64,000 bases of DNA from Bacteroidota bacterium (GTDB lineage Bacteria > Bacteroidota > Bacteroidia > Bacteroidales > JAGONC01). The position numbers and the translations under genes are program-made. Below are positions 16,185 through 25,827 of this stretch, piece by piece (the first letter of the stretch is position 1; the number at the start of each line of letters is the position of its first letter). The notes under the pieces were generated by a model. It saw nothing but the letters and a program-made list of their open reading frames with translations, was not told the origin of the DNA and did not search any database. The DNA lies in NCBI GenBank assembly GCA_026391695.1, contig JAPLDP010000070.1, forward strand, positions 1 to 64,000, written 5' to 3'.

Positions 16185-17705
16185 TCACGGATTCTGGATA
16201 CACAGAGGATTTGCCAGGACCTCGTCAACAGGGATATAATAGATAATCCTGGGATTCGTCCATTCCACAATCTCATTCGGATATCCTTGCGGTTTAACTG
16301 AAAGATCGATATCAGATTCGATAAGTCCCGGAAGATGATAACCCCAGTAAGTTCTGTCCATGTTCATTTTGTTGCGATATACATCAAATGTCCGGTGTCC
16401 TTCAAAAGCCAGTTCCAGCCTGCGCTCCTTAAGCACCACATCGAGGGCATTAAATCCCTGAGGGACTGATCCGTTATAGAGAGCATTCTCCAAACCGCGG
16501 TTCTTTCTGATCTCGTCCACATCATTCAGTGCATTAACATCCTGTCCTGATTTTGCATAGGCTTCGGCGCGGTTCAGATACATTTCGGCCAGGCGGAACA
16601 TCACTGGTGAACTGAGATTTGGATCCCCATCCTGGAAAGAGAACTTGGTGATATAATAAATCTCAATGCCATTCTTTAAAGCCACGCCACCGCTGCCGTC
16701 ATCAAGAGGTGAGATATAAGACCAGCGAACATCTTCAGGATTAGCTGACATCTCGTCACGGAGGGTCTGTGTAGCAAACTCTTCACCCCATCCCGAATTA
16801 CCGTCAGAATATAACATCGAAGCTATTGAACCAAATTTCCCCTTGTTATCTGCAGGTGTAAAAGCGATAAGGAAAATGGTTTCGCTTGAACTGGCTGCAT
16901 TGGGAAAATAGGTCTTAAAACCTTCCGCTGATTCGAGCGAATACACACCTGAATTGATCACCGAATCGGCATACGAGATAGCCAGCGGGTTATTTTCCAT
17001 GTAAAGATACACACGTGAAAGCATGGCCCAGGCTGCTTCCTTTGAAGCATATTGTGGTCCACGGGGGCTGTTCATCATAACCGCAGCCATCTTCAGGTCG
17101 GTAATGATGAAATCATAACACTCCTTCACCGAAGAACGCGCCATCTGGGCATTATCACTTGTTGATGAACGGATGATCACACCCGGAGCATTGGGATCAA
17201 TAGAGTAAGGCTTGGCATAAAAACGCAGCAGATTGAAATGGCAGAATGCCCTCAGAAAATAATTTTCACCGATTAGCTGACGAGTAGCGTCATCCATGCT
17301 CGTCAACTGGTTTGAAATCTCTATCACCGTGTTGTTGCTGTTGATAATCTTGTATGATATATACCAGAAAAACCTGGCATTGGCCTGATCCGGTGAGTGT
17401 GTCAGAGTGAAACTATAAAATAAGGGATCTTCGGTAACCTGCCCGCAGACAATATCATCGCTGGCAAAATCCGACATTTGAAAATATTGACGCAGGTAGT
17501 TGTTATTCTGATCAACGAAGCCGCCAAACTCCACATTATCCTTGAAAAGGGCATAGCAGCCATTAGTCACATTAAGTATACCATCAGACGTGCTGGCCAG
17601 TGAAGATGTATTGATAGCATCCGTCGGTTCTACATCGAGCTCACATCCGGCAAATCCAACCAGAAGGCCGATGAATGAGAAAAAATATATTATCCTTGTT
17701 TTCAT
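16185..17705 (-). CDS. SusD/RagB-family glycan-binding lipoprotein
   Basis: The 506-residue length is standard for SusD. The N-terminus is a lipoprotein signal (IIYFFSFIGLLVGFAG then Cys). Recognisable SusD segments are LRAFCHFNLLRFYAKPYS, the four-TPR helical scaffold, and the C-terminal LKERRLELAFEGHRTFDVYR. SusD sits on top of the SusC barrel as a lid that captures oligosaccharides and passes them in. It lies 29 bp downstream of susC, in the canonical order, and must share its ligand. The ligand itself can only be guessed from the operon (galactose or galactosamine glycans). Confidence 0.95.
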   Translation of the reverse strand: MKTRIIYFFSFIGLLVGFAGCELDVEPTDAINTSSLASTSDGILNVTNGCYALFKDNVEFGGFVDQNNNYLRQYFQMSDFASDDIVCGQVTEDPLFYSFTLTHSPDQANARFFWYISYKIINSNNTVIEISNQLTSMDDATRQLIGENYFLRAFCHFNLLRFYAKPYSIDPNAPGVIIRSSTSDNAQMARSSVKECYDFIITDLKMAAVMMNSPRGPQYASKEAAWAMLSRVYLYMENNPLAISYADSVINSGVYSLESAEGFKTYFPNAASSSETIFLIAFTPADNKGKFGSIASMLYSDGNSGWGEEFATQTLRDEMSANPEDVRWSYISPLDDGSGGVALKNGIEIYYITKFSFQDGDPNLSSPVMFRLAEMYLNRAEAYAKSGQDVNALNDVDEIRKNRGLENALYNGSVPQGFNALDVVLKERRLELAFEGHRTFDVYRNKMNMDRTYWGYHLPGLIESDIDLSVKPQGYPNEIVEWTNPRIIYYIPVDEVLANPLCIQNP

Positions 17706-17734
17706 AATGTTACGATTTTAAAATAATCTGACAA

Positions 17735-20725
17735 TTAAAACTTGACCTCTACACTGAAGACAAATTGCCTGTTAGGAGGGTACCTGAAATCGGAAACACC
17801 GGGCATCGACCAGTCAGACGGATTGATAGTAACCTCAGGATCCTGACCCCAGTATTTTGTGAATGTGTAAACATTATCCCCGCTTAATGAAACCGCAAGC
17901 CCCTCAAGTTTCATTTTCTTCACGATGGTCTTTGGGAGATCATATTTCAGGGTGATATTTCTGATTTTCAGATAGCTGCCCTCTTCAAGATAGCGGGAAG
18001 AGTTTTCAGTGGATAGAGCTGAATTCTGGATGCTGGGGTGTGTTGCCACATCGCCGGGCTTGGCCCAGCGCGTCCATCCCTCCTTCCATTCCATAAGATT
18101 GTAATAAGGTTCGTGACCATCGCTGTCCATGAACCTGCGGGTGAAGTTATACACATAATTCCCATCCATATAAGCCAAATTCATGTAAAGCGAAAGTCCT
18201 TTATACTTCAATGTTGTACTTAAGCCACCCAGGAATTTTGGCAATGCTGACTTGATTTCCTGGGGAGTGGCCAGGGCATAATCGCTCGTTGCAGAAACAC
18301 TGACCACATTACCCTCCGAATCATATTCGACATGCTCCCATTCAGGTGCTCCGGTATTGACATTCACACCCAGCCACTTGGGCAGGACGAACATGTATAA
18401 CTCGCCTCCGTCCTTGTATATCTGGGCAATGCCGTTGACAGTCCTGAATATCGGTTTGCCAATGCCACTGAGTTCATTTGAATTCATGCTATAAGTAAAA
18501 TCCATCGTCCATTCAAACGAAGAGGTCCTGACATTAATAGTTGAAAGTGTGACTTCCAGTCCTTTATTATCAACCTGCCCGATATTTTCCCATTTCTGCT
18601 CAAAACCTATCGACAGTGGTTGTGCTACCTGTATGAGTAAGTCTTTTGTCGTATTATTATACAGGTCGACATTCAATGAAATCCTTTTCACCAGGCTGAG
18701 GTCAAATCCGAAGTTCATCTGATGGGTTTTCTCCCATGTCAGGTTTGGATTGGGCAACTGGTAAGGAATAGCAGCCGTTTGATTATTGTATTGTGTGCTG
18801 AGGCTGAAGAGTCCGAGATACTGATAAGGCCCGATGTCTTTCATGCCGGTGATGCCATAACTGAAACGAAGCTTCAGCAGGTCAATGACTTTGTTTTCCT
18901 TGAGGAAGTTTTCGTTGCTCATGAGCCATGAAGCCGAGACCGAAGGGAAGCTGGCTTTGCGGTTATCCGGCGGGAAGGCTGATGTAGCATCCAAACGGTA
19001 TGAACCAGTGAAAAAGTACTTTTCGCGGTAATTGTAATTAAACTGTGCAATAAAGGAATTCATGATTGATTTATCATTACGGCCGCCTATCAGGTATTCG
19101 CCCGATGCCACGCTCAGTACATCGAATCCTTCAGGCAGGCCCTTGCCTTCCGCACTCATAGTCTCAAAGTAGTCACCCTGTGCTTCATATCCGGCCAGTC
19201 CACTAAATGAATGATCCTTCACTTCATAATTGAATTTGAGCATGTTCGTAGTGATGCCACCATATCCCAGGTCGCTGCTTTCCTGGATATACCCTTTGTC
19301 ATGATAGGTCCCTGCTGCCAGGCGTGAAACAAAATTATGCGACTTGCCGGAGAACAGACTCAAACGGTTCGAGGAGGTGAATGTCAGCCAGTCAGTGATG
19401 CGTAAGCCAAAGATAAAGTCGTAATTCACATCCATTCCCTTATAGTTATGGTCGGAGTTATTGATGGTATGCAATGGATTTATCTTGTCGCGCGACCACC
19501 AACCGGTGCTTGTGCCATCAACGTACCTGATATCGCCACCATCTGTATATGGATTATCCCATGGCATTGACAGGTAAGCGTAATACATATCCATATAATC
19601 ATAAGATGTGCCCATATTGGCGCTAATATTAATGTTGTTATCCACGGTAACCCTTTTCGAAAATTTATAGGTCGTATTAGCACGGAGATTAGCCTTTTTA
19701 TAACCTGTGTTAACGAAAGTACCGCCTTCGTCAAAGTATGTACCGCCGATATAATAAGCGTAGTTATCAGTGCTTTTACTGGCTGAAAGATAATAGTATT
19801 GTACCGGGGCGGTCTGAAAGAGTTCTTTCTCCCAGTCATAATTCCGTGATTTTAGTTCCAGAGGGCGTTCATTGTAAAACTTCAGGATATCGATCTTTCC
19901 TGAAGAATAATCACGGTAAAGTTCTTTCTGTGCGTCGTACAACAGAGATCCGCTTAACATATTCAGATGTCCTTGATCCGCCATCCTAATCCCTGCAGAA
20001 GCCTTGAAATCGTATTGGGTTTTACCGCTTTTACCCTTTTTTGTGGTAATCAGGATAACACCACCATTGGCCTGTGAGCCATACATACCGGTTGCACCTG
20101 CATCTTTCAGCACCGTCACGGTTTCCACGTCATTGGGATCATAATTTCCACCGATGATGCCATCTACAACGAATAGCGGACCCTTGGGAGCATTCACAGA
20201 GGCGATACCGCGGATTCTGATTTCCGCTTCACTCCCCGGTTGCCCGTTAGCGTTTACCACTTCGACGCCGGCCACTTTTCCCTGTAACATATTTGCAACA
20301 CTGCTGGTGGTAATGTCTTTCACCTTTTCCATTGGAAGAACGGTTACAGCACTGGCTATCTCACGTTTTGTCTTTTCACTGTAACCCATTACAACTATTT
20401 CACCCAGGTCGACCACATCCTGCTCCATAGCCACATCGATCTGCAGCTGGTTACCAACAACGATCTCTTCAGTGCGGTAGCCGATAAAACTGAATACCAA
20501 TACATCATTGGAGGATTGAATAATGATGGTGTAATTACCATCTACATCTGTTACGGTGCCCAGCATAGTGCCTTTTATGGCAATGTTGACACCTGGCAGG
20601 GTCATGTTATTACCGGCATCGGTTACCCTGCCCTGGATAACAGTTTGTGCAAATGACGATGCTGCAAAGGCTGTCACAAGCAGCATTGTCATTATCACAT
20701 GTAGTTTTCGTAGAACATTTCTCAT
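17735..20725 (-). CDS. SusC/RagA-family TonB-dependent outer-membrane transporter
   Basis: The 996-residue protein has a signal peptide ending near SFAQ, an N-terminal carboxypeptidase-D-like domain (GRVTDAGNNMTLPGVNIAIK, about residues 31-105), a plug domain with the SusC signature (IRIRGIASVNAPKGPLFVVDG) and a beta-barrel that ends in VKF with a terminal aromatic residue, as outer-membrane barrels do. It imports glycan fragments using TonB energy, in a pedal-bin complex with SusD. It follows the GH36 gene by 56 bp, which is the longest gap inside the operon except that before pfkB. Confidence 0.95.
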   Translation of the reverse strand: MRNVLRKLHVIMTMLLVTAFAASSFAQTVIQGRVTDAGNNMTLPGVNIAIKGTMLGTVTDVDGNYTIIIQSSNDVLVFSFIGYRTEEIVVGNQLQIDVAMEQDVVDLGEIVVMGYSEKTKREIASAVTVLPMEKVKDITTSSVANMLQGKVAGVEVVNANGQPGSEAEIRIRGIASVNAPKGPLFVVDGIIGGNYDPNDVETVTVLKDAGATGMYGSQANGGVILITTKKGKSGKTQYDFKASAGIRMADQGHLNMLSGSLLYDAQKELYRDYSSGKIDILKFYNERPLELKSRNYDWEKELFQTAPVQYYYLSASKSTDNYAYYIGGTYFDEGGTFVNTGYKKANLRANTTYKFSKRVTVDNNINISANMGTSYDYMDMYYAYLSMPWDNPYTDGGDIRYVDGTSTGWWSRDKINPLHTINNSDHNYKGMDVNYDFIFGLRITDWLTFTSSNRLSLFSGKSHNFVSRLAAGTYHDKGYIQESSDLGYGGITTNMLKFNYEVKDHSFSGLAGYEAQGDYFETMSAEGKGLPEGFDVLSVASGEYLIGGRNDKSIMNSFIAQFNYNYREKYFFTGSYRLDATSAFPPDNRKASFPSVSASWLMSNENFLKENKVIDLLKLRFSYGITGMKDIGPYQYLGLFSLSTQYNNQTAAIPYQLPNPNLTWEKTHQMNFGFDLSLVKRISLNVDLYNNTTKDLLIQVAQPLSIGFEQKWENIGQVDNKGLEVTLSTINVRTSSFEWTMDFTYSMNSNELSGIGKPIFRTVNGIAQIYKDGGELYMFVLPKWLGVNVNTGAPEWEHVEYDSEGNVVSVSATSDYALATPQEIKSALPKFLGGLSTTLKYKGLSLYMNLAYMDGNYVYNFTRRFMDSDGHEPYYNLMEWKEGWTRWAKPGDVATHPSIQNSALSTENSSRYLEEGSYLKIRNITLKYDLPKTIVKKMKLEGLAVSLSGDNVYTFTKYWGQDPEVTINPSDWSMPGVSDFRYPPNRQFVFSVEVKF

Positions 20726-20781
20726 AATTGTAGGTTTTAATTTGATGTTTAAGCTGTGTGATGATGTCTATATAATTAATT

Positions 20782-22860
20782 CTATTTCAATGTTTTATCT
20801 GGAAATGCCAGGATTAAAAGATAGTTATTGAACGTGATCTCCAAGGCAGGATTGTCGGGCTTGATGATACCCAGATCACGTTTGTTAACATAGTCAAAAA
20901 TCCTGTACGTGTAATTATCAAGACCTTTCAGTTTCAGCGTACCTTGCCATTTACCGGAATAAAATGCGTAAAACAAGGTATCAGCCTTTCGAATAACATG
21001 GGTTTCGGGTATATCATAGCCTATGTCGTATAGTTTACCAAGGTACTCGCCGGTGGATAGCATCCGTTCCTTATAAAGGGATATCCATTTCTTCCAATCT
21101 TTTTCACGTTCCGGGGTTAAAAGGTTGGATTCATCGGAATAGGGATTATCTTTTGGCCATGTGAATTTAGTGCCAGGGACGCCGCCAACACCGATGGTGC
21201 TGGCAAAATCACTGCCATTGTCGCTCAGTTCCACATGATCGCCAAAGTATGCGGTTTGAGGCGCGAGAGCCTTATAGGTTTTACATTTTGACCTGATCTG
21301 CACGCTGCCAACAGGATCAGATGCGACGAACTGGTTGGTATATGGGATATTATAGAACGACATAGCGTCACCGCAAGGGCACAGTTGAACCAGTGCATCA
21401 GGTTTTATTTGGCGGGCTGTTTCGAAAATCATCTTGAAAAATGCCGGAACGCTCTCGGGTGCATCGTCGGGATGTGCCAGTCCGTGTAACGGATTATAGT
21501 CAGGCGGGCAGGCATTCAGATGCTGACCGTCTAACTTCAATCCATCATAATCCCATAACCCTATAAACTTTTGCACCATGGCTTTGGTGTGATCGAGTGT
21601 TTTCTGATAGACCGGCGACATATAATAGCTGTCCCACCATGAAATGAGCTGTGGACTGCCATCGGCATTCTTTAATAACAGATCGGGCTGCTGTGCTAAA
21701 AGCTTGCTTTCAGGGTCAATTGCCAGGGGCGACCACCATATCTGCGCTTTGAAGCCATACGAGTGGATGGTTTCTACAAGTTTCTTCATGTCAGCATCCC
21801 CTCGTGGGAATTTCACCGGAGTGGCATCCCAGTCACCTTCTGCTTGCTGATATCCGTCATCGACGGTTACCCATGTGAATCCCAGTTCCTTTACCTTGGG
21901 CAACGTACCGATAATTTCATCGACAGTAAACTTCCGCATGTAACCCCAGGCACACCACATTGGTTCAAAGGCCAGTGGCTCAGATTCGGGCATATGAATG
22001 CCTTTTTTCTGCATAAACAGGCTATATTGGCGAAGAGTTTTGAAGAAATCACCGTGATGCAGGCTGACAAAAGTCTCAAGAGTGCTCAGGGTGTCTCCCG
22101 GGTGAAGCACACATTCTTCGCTGTATCCATAATCAATACAAATATCAGCAGCAAGGGAATCCTTTGTCATATCCACTGGAAGGGATACCTGCTTCGGTAC
22201 CAATGCGGTATGCCCAATGGCAATGCCAGCATCCCTGCGCCAAAGATCAATTACTGGGATTCCTCCGCCATAATCCGGATCATTCATTCCCAGATAATTC
22301 CTCTGCTGAAATCCATAGTTAACGGGTAGCACCCAATTTTTCCGTTCACCGGTAGAGCTTCCCTGGAACGACCAAAAATCGGGTTTATCCTTCGCGCTTT
22401 TGATCTTATAGGCATGGTTCACCCATTTTTTCACAGTCACATTTTCCTTGCCCTCATTTATATATTGTACAAGAAAAAATGCCATCCCTGGGAAATCATT
22501 GTACATTTTAATAGTAAGGATTTTGACAATACTTCTGCTTTCTTCTTCACAACTCCCCTTGAATGTCCAGGCTTTGCCATTTCCGGCAAATTCGCTTATG
22601 CTCTTAACCAATGTTGAATTCAGTCTGAAGCTTCTGATGGTATCCGAGGTTGTAACCAGGTATTCCGATGTTTGATAATCATCCATAAACTGATATACAG
22701 GTGTTCCCGTCATTATGATCCGCGTCTGCATCTGACCGTTGATACCGATGGTCATCTGTCCGGTTTCAATGACAACGGGCTTTTTATAGCAGGAAGCCAG
22801 AAACACTGGCAATAAAACTGACAGTAATAAGAGCCAGTTGGTCCTAGTATTTAATTTCAT
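20782..22860 (-). CDS. GH36-like alpha-galactosidase / alpha-N-acetylgalactosaminidase lipoprotein
   Basis: From the ATG at 22860 the protein (about 692 residues) carries a lipoprotein signal ending in LLPVFLAS-Cys. The central TIM barrel shows clan GH-D features: EPMWCAWGYMR, TWVTVDDGYQQAEGDW, AQIWWSPLA, the probable nucleophile in DGLKLDGQHL (about Asp444) and a probable acid/base in FVASDPVG (about Asp515). The enzyme should remove alpha-linked galactose or GalNAc from glycans at the cell surface or in the periplasm. Its start overlaps the end of the amidohydrolase gene by 17 bp, which indicates translational coupling. An ATG at 22881 adds seven residues. Confidence 0.78.
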   Translation of the reverse strand: MKLNTRTNWLLLLSVLLPVFLASCYKKPVVIETGQMTIGINGQMQTRIIMTGTPVYQFMDDYQTSEYLVTTSDTIRSFRLNSTLVKSISEFAGNGKAWTFKGSCEEESRSIVKILTIKMYNDFPGMAFFLVQYINEGKENVTVKKWVNHAYKIKSAKDKPDFWSFQGSSTGERKNWVLPVNYGFQQRNYLGMNDPDYGGGIPVIDLWRRDAGIAIGHTALVPKQVSLPVDMTKDSLAADICIDYGYSEECVLHPGDTLSTLETFVSLHHGDFFKTLRQYSLFMQKKGIHMPESEPLAFEPMWCAWGYMRKFTVDEIIGTLPKVKELGFTWVTVDDGYQQAEGDWDATPVKFPRGDADMKKLVETIHSYGFKAQIWWSPLAIDPESKLLAQQPDLLLKNADGSPQLISWWDSYYMSPVYQKTLDHTKAMVQKFIGLWDYDGLKLDGQHLNACPPDYNPLHGLAHPDDAPESVPAFFKMIFETARQIKPDALVQLCPCGDAMSFYNIPYTNQFVASDPVGSVQIRSKCKTYKALAPQTAYFGDHVELSDNGSDFASTIGVGGVPGTKFTWPKDNPYSDESNLLTPEREKDWKKWISLYKERMLSTGEYLGKLYDIGYDIPETHVIRKADTLFYAFYSGKWQGTLKLKGLDNYTYRIFDYVNKRDLGIIKPDNPALEITFNNYLLILAFPDKTLK

Positions 22861-23932
22861 CATGCAGGATTTTTTGTGCATTACTGTGGTATAATTTTTT
22901 TAAGATTTTGTCGGGGAGGCAAAAACCATTTAACGCCCAGTGATAATTGAACATTTCCGTCTCATAAAAATGTTCATCATCAGTTTCAAGTATTCTGAAA
23001 GTGGTCTGATACATATGAGAATCCGGGTTGTTATCGGTGCCATAAAGAATCCTGTCCTGGTATTTCTCATAAAACCTGCTCATATACCGTGGTATAGTGG
23101 CGGTTTCGGCATAACGGGCAGCATTGTCTAAAAAGAGGTTTGGATACATGTCAAGAAGCCTTCCTGCGATTGAAAGATCATATTCACAATTGGCAAAGTG
23201 GCATGCGATGAAAACGGTCTTTGGATTATTACGCACGACATTTTCAAGAGTTGTGATCAACTGTCCGTGATCAAGCATTCCGGACTTCATTACGACATTC
23301 CAATCGGCAGCATTCATCAGTCCATCGTTGGTGCTGTCAGGCGGCAGATACATCCAAAATGGTTCTGCGACATGAACATTGACAGGCATTTGAAGTTCAG
23401 CGCATTTTTCAAACAATGGTTTCATTCTGGGATCATCGATATGCATGCCGACTCCGGCTACCGGTTTGGAATACACTTCTCCGGCTCCTTTATCTCCCAG
23501 TTCCCCGACACCGCGTGCGCCTATGCTGTGACAACGTTCCAGCTCTTTTACTGCTGCCGGGCCAAATCCGGGCTGATCATAGCCGGTGTAATCAAATCCG
23601 CACCAGAGTTCAAAACGACCGGGGAATTTTCCATATACCGCCACCAGGGAATCAAATGACCTTCCACTCGTTCCAGTCAGGATAATGGTTTTACTGATAC
23701 CCAACCTGTCCATGGTCTCGACCCATTGCTTTATTTCAGTTTCACTTGAGGCATAGGGATGAGAATGTATATCGATAACCTGATAACGGGCCTTTGCAGG
23801 AATAGTGACCGGAATATTATATATAGAGACAGGCTTGTAGTCTTTCAGCAGAAGATCATCTGCATTGTTTTGTGCTACCGAAAACAGGGCATGAGAAAAT
23901 AAAACAAACAAAATATATCTATTTTTTTTCAT
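22844..23932 (-). CDS. Secreted amidohydrolase-2 family (TIM-barrel metal-dependent hydrolase)
   Basis: The 362-residue protein has a signal peptide (MKKNRYILFVLFSHALFSVA). The metal-binding motif DIHSHPYA (His56, His58) opens an amidohydrolase-related TIM barrel, with further ligand candidates in NVHVAEPF, IACHFANCE and YGTDNNP. Amidohydrolase-2 enzymes hydrolyse or decarboxylate cyclic substrates, including lactones; they are different from the NagA-type deacetylases. Its place in a sugar operon and export to the periplasm suggest a sugar lactone or a modified sugar as substrate, but this is open. It overlaps the GH36 gene by 17 bp and follows the aldolase by 13 bp. Confidence 0.75.
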   Translation of the reverse strand: MKKNRYILFVLFSHALFSVAQNNADDLLLKDYKPVSIYNIPVTIPAKARYQVIDIHSHPYASSETEIKQWVETMDRLGISKTIILTGTSGRSFDSLVAVYGKFPGRFELWCGFDYTGYDQPGFGPAAVKELERCHSIGARGVGELGDKGAGEVYSKPVAGVGMHIDDPRMKPLFEKCAELQMPVNVHVAEPFWMYLPPDSTNDGLMNAADWNVVMKSGMLDHGQLITTLENVVRNNPKTVFIACHFANCEYDLSIAGRLLDMYPNLFLDNAARYAETATIPRYMSRFYEKYQDRILYGTDNNPDSHMYQTTFRILETDDEHFYETEMFNYHWALNGFCLPDKILKKLYHSNAQKILHDEIKY

Positions 23933-23945
23933 CTTTCCGAGATAA

Positions 23946-24767
23946 TTACGTCATGCTGATCAGTTTAAGCTTACGTATAATGACATTTTTAACCGCTTCT
24001 ATTGCTGGAGGAAAGGTCTTGCGCAAGTCGATCTCATTAGTATTCAATAACACGATTTTCAGCTCTTTCATAAAAGCATTTTTTGATTCTGTCGCCAGGT
24101 TTATCTTGACAATTCCGTGGCTGATAGCATCACGCAGCATCTGGTCAGGTATTCCTGAACTACCGTGCAAAACCAGCGGAACAGCCGTCACTTTCCTGAT
24201 CTGTTCCAGCCGATCCAGGTCAAGATGTGGCTCTTCTTTATAAAATCCGTGTGCAGAGCCAATAGCAACTGCCAGCATGTCAACACCAGTTTTTTCGACA
24301 AATTCCATGGCCTCCTCAGGTCTGGTAAAACCACTGCTGTTTTGCTGCTGTCCAAGTTTGGCGACATAACCCAGCTCCGATTCCACACAAGAACCTGTTG
24401 CAGAAGCCATCTCAACAACATTTCGGGTAATACGGATATTTTCGTCAAATGTCTTCTCGCTGGCATCAATCATCACACTATCAAAGCCGGCAGCCAGACA
24501 AAGCCGTGCCATTTCCACTGATGAACCATGATCGAGATGCAGCCAGCCTTCCACATCATATTGTTCCAAAGCTGCATGGGCCATTTTTATCGCAACGTTA
24601 AGTCCCAAATATTGAATGGAACTTCCGGATAACTGCAGTATGATGGGTTCTTTCATTTCCGCAGCAGCTTTTACAATTCCGGCCAGGGTTTCGTAATTGT
24701 AAAAGTTAACCGCCAGCAATGCCCTGCCCTGAGCTTTGAATTCCAATAGTTTATCCTTCACTTTCAT
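23946..24767 (-). CDS. Class II ketose-bisphosphate aldolase (KbaY/GatY-like)
   Basis: The 273-residue length fits the tagatose- or fructose-1,6-bisphosphate aldolase family. Zinc and substrate motifs are visible: LHLDHGSS (catalytic Asp and Zn-His), MIDASEKTFDENI, ESELGYVAKLG, AIGSAHGFYK, LVLHGSSGI and KINLATE. It should split tagatose-1,6-bisphosphate (or a similar ketose bisphosphate) into dihydroxyacetone phosphate and glyceraldehyde-3-phosphate. Neighbours on both sides are 13 bp away, in one operon with the PfkB kinase and AgaS-like isomerase, so the tagatose route is the best reading. FBP cannot be excluded as substrate. Confidence 0.85.
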   Translation of the reverse strand: MKVKDKLLEFKAQGRALLAVNFYNYETLAGIVKAAAEMKEPIILQLSGSSIQYLGLNVAIKMAHAALEQYDVEGWLHLDHGSSVEMARLCLAAGFDSVMIDASEKTFDENIRITRNVVEMASATGSCVESELGYVAKLGQQQNSSGFTRPEEAMEFVEKTGVDMLAVAIGSAHGFYKEEPHLDLDRLEQIRKVTAVPLVLHGSSGIPDQMLRDAISHGIVKINLATESKNAFMKELKIVLLNTNEIDLRKTFPPAIEAVKNVIIRKLKLISMT

Positions 24768-24780
24768 ATCTCTGTACAGT

Positions 24781-25734
24781 TTAGATTTTTACATTAAACA
24801 TTTTCAAAGCTACCTCACGTATTTTTACCATGCTGGAAAATGCCCCGGTCCCGCCGGCTTTTGTAGTTGATATTGCACCTGTTAATGCCCCGAATGCCAG
24901 ACACTGTGGAAGCGACGCCCCACTGGTGAATTTACTGATGAAACCGGCATTAAAGCTGTCACCCGCCCCAATGCAATCCACAACATTCCTGTTCAGGAAA
25001 GCAGGCTGATGCAAAATCGTGCTGCCATCCCAGAGCCAGGCACCGTTACTTCCATCCTTGACAACGACTACCAAATGCTGAGCAAAGGGCTTAATACATT
25101 GAATGCCCTCTTCCATAGAGTTTGTACGGGTGAGGAATAATAGTTCAGACATATTGGGCATGAAAACATCCAGATACGGCAACAGGTCAGGGAGATTAAC
25201 CTGCCATTTCTCAGCCGGGTCCCATTGTGGATCCATTGAAGTGGTGAGACCCAGTTCCTTCACCCTACGAAAAAGAATGGGAATATCTTTCCGGAGGCCT
25301 GGCTGAAGAAAAATGGAAGAGAGATGAAGATGACGGGCATGCTTAATAAATTCAAAATCTATATCCTCCAATTTCAGGTCTTCCATGGCCCCCGGATAGG
25401 TGACCATAGCACGGTCCTGATCAAAATTCAGGACAATGGTGGCTCCGGTATTCAATATATCCGATTGAAAAATATGCGATGTATCGACTTTTTTTGACTG
25501 AAGGCTTCCAAGCACTGTGGAGGCAAAGCTGTCTTTTCCGATTTTACCGATAAAAGCTACCCGTGAACCAAGAGAGCTCAGATTGGAAGCAAAAATGGCC
25601 GATGAACTTCCCAGGGTCAGCTCAAGGTGATGGGCAATGACCTCCTTACCCATCTCCGGAAATTTGGAAATCCTGTTTAGAATAATGTCTACATTAAGCT
25701 CTCCGATGACTACTACATCAAAAGCATTCATCAA
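24781..25734 (-). CDS. PfkB-family sugar kinase (probable tagatose-6-phosphate kinase)
   Basis: The 317-residue ribokinase-fold protein has the N-terminal VVVIGELNVDIILN strand and the PfkB signature near the C-terminus, NVVDCIGAGDSFNAGFI, with the catalytic Asp in GAGDSF. In the context of an AgaS-like isomerase and a KbaY-like aldolase, the likely reaction is ATP-dependent phosphorylation of tagatose-6-phosphate. The family also phosphorylates ribose, fructose and nucleosides, and a GalNAc kinase role is possible because no other kinase is in the operon. A 93-bp AT-rich gap with the word taattatgaattatcaatt separates it from agaS. Confidence 0.82.
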   Translation of the reverse strand: MMNAFDVVVIGELNVDIILNRISKFPEMGKEVIAHHLELTLGSSSAIFASNLSSLGSRVAFIGKIGKDSFASTVLGSLQSKKVDTSHIFQSDILNTGATIVLNFDQDRAMVTYPGAMEDLKLEDIDFEFIKHARHLHLSSIFLQPGLRKDIPILFRRVKELGLTTSMDPQWDPAEKWQVNLPDLLPYLDVFMPNMSELLFLTRTNSMEEGIQCIKPFAQHLVVVVKDGSNGAWLWDGSTILHQPAFLNRNVVDCIGAGDSFNAGFISKFTSGASLPQCLAFGALTGAISTTKAGGTGAFSSMVKIREVALKMFNVKI

Positions 25735-25827
25735 TTATTAATTATGAATTATCAATTCCTATTTCAGTTCATATCAAGGCGATAAGTTCTTGTAATCGTT
25801 GAAAAACTATTAACCTGATTTTCTGTT

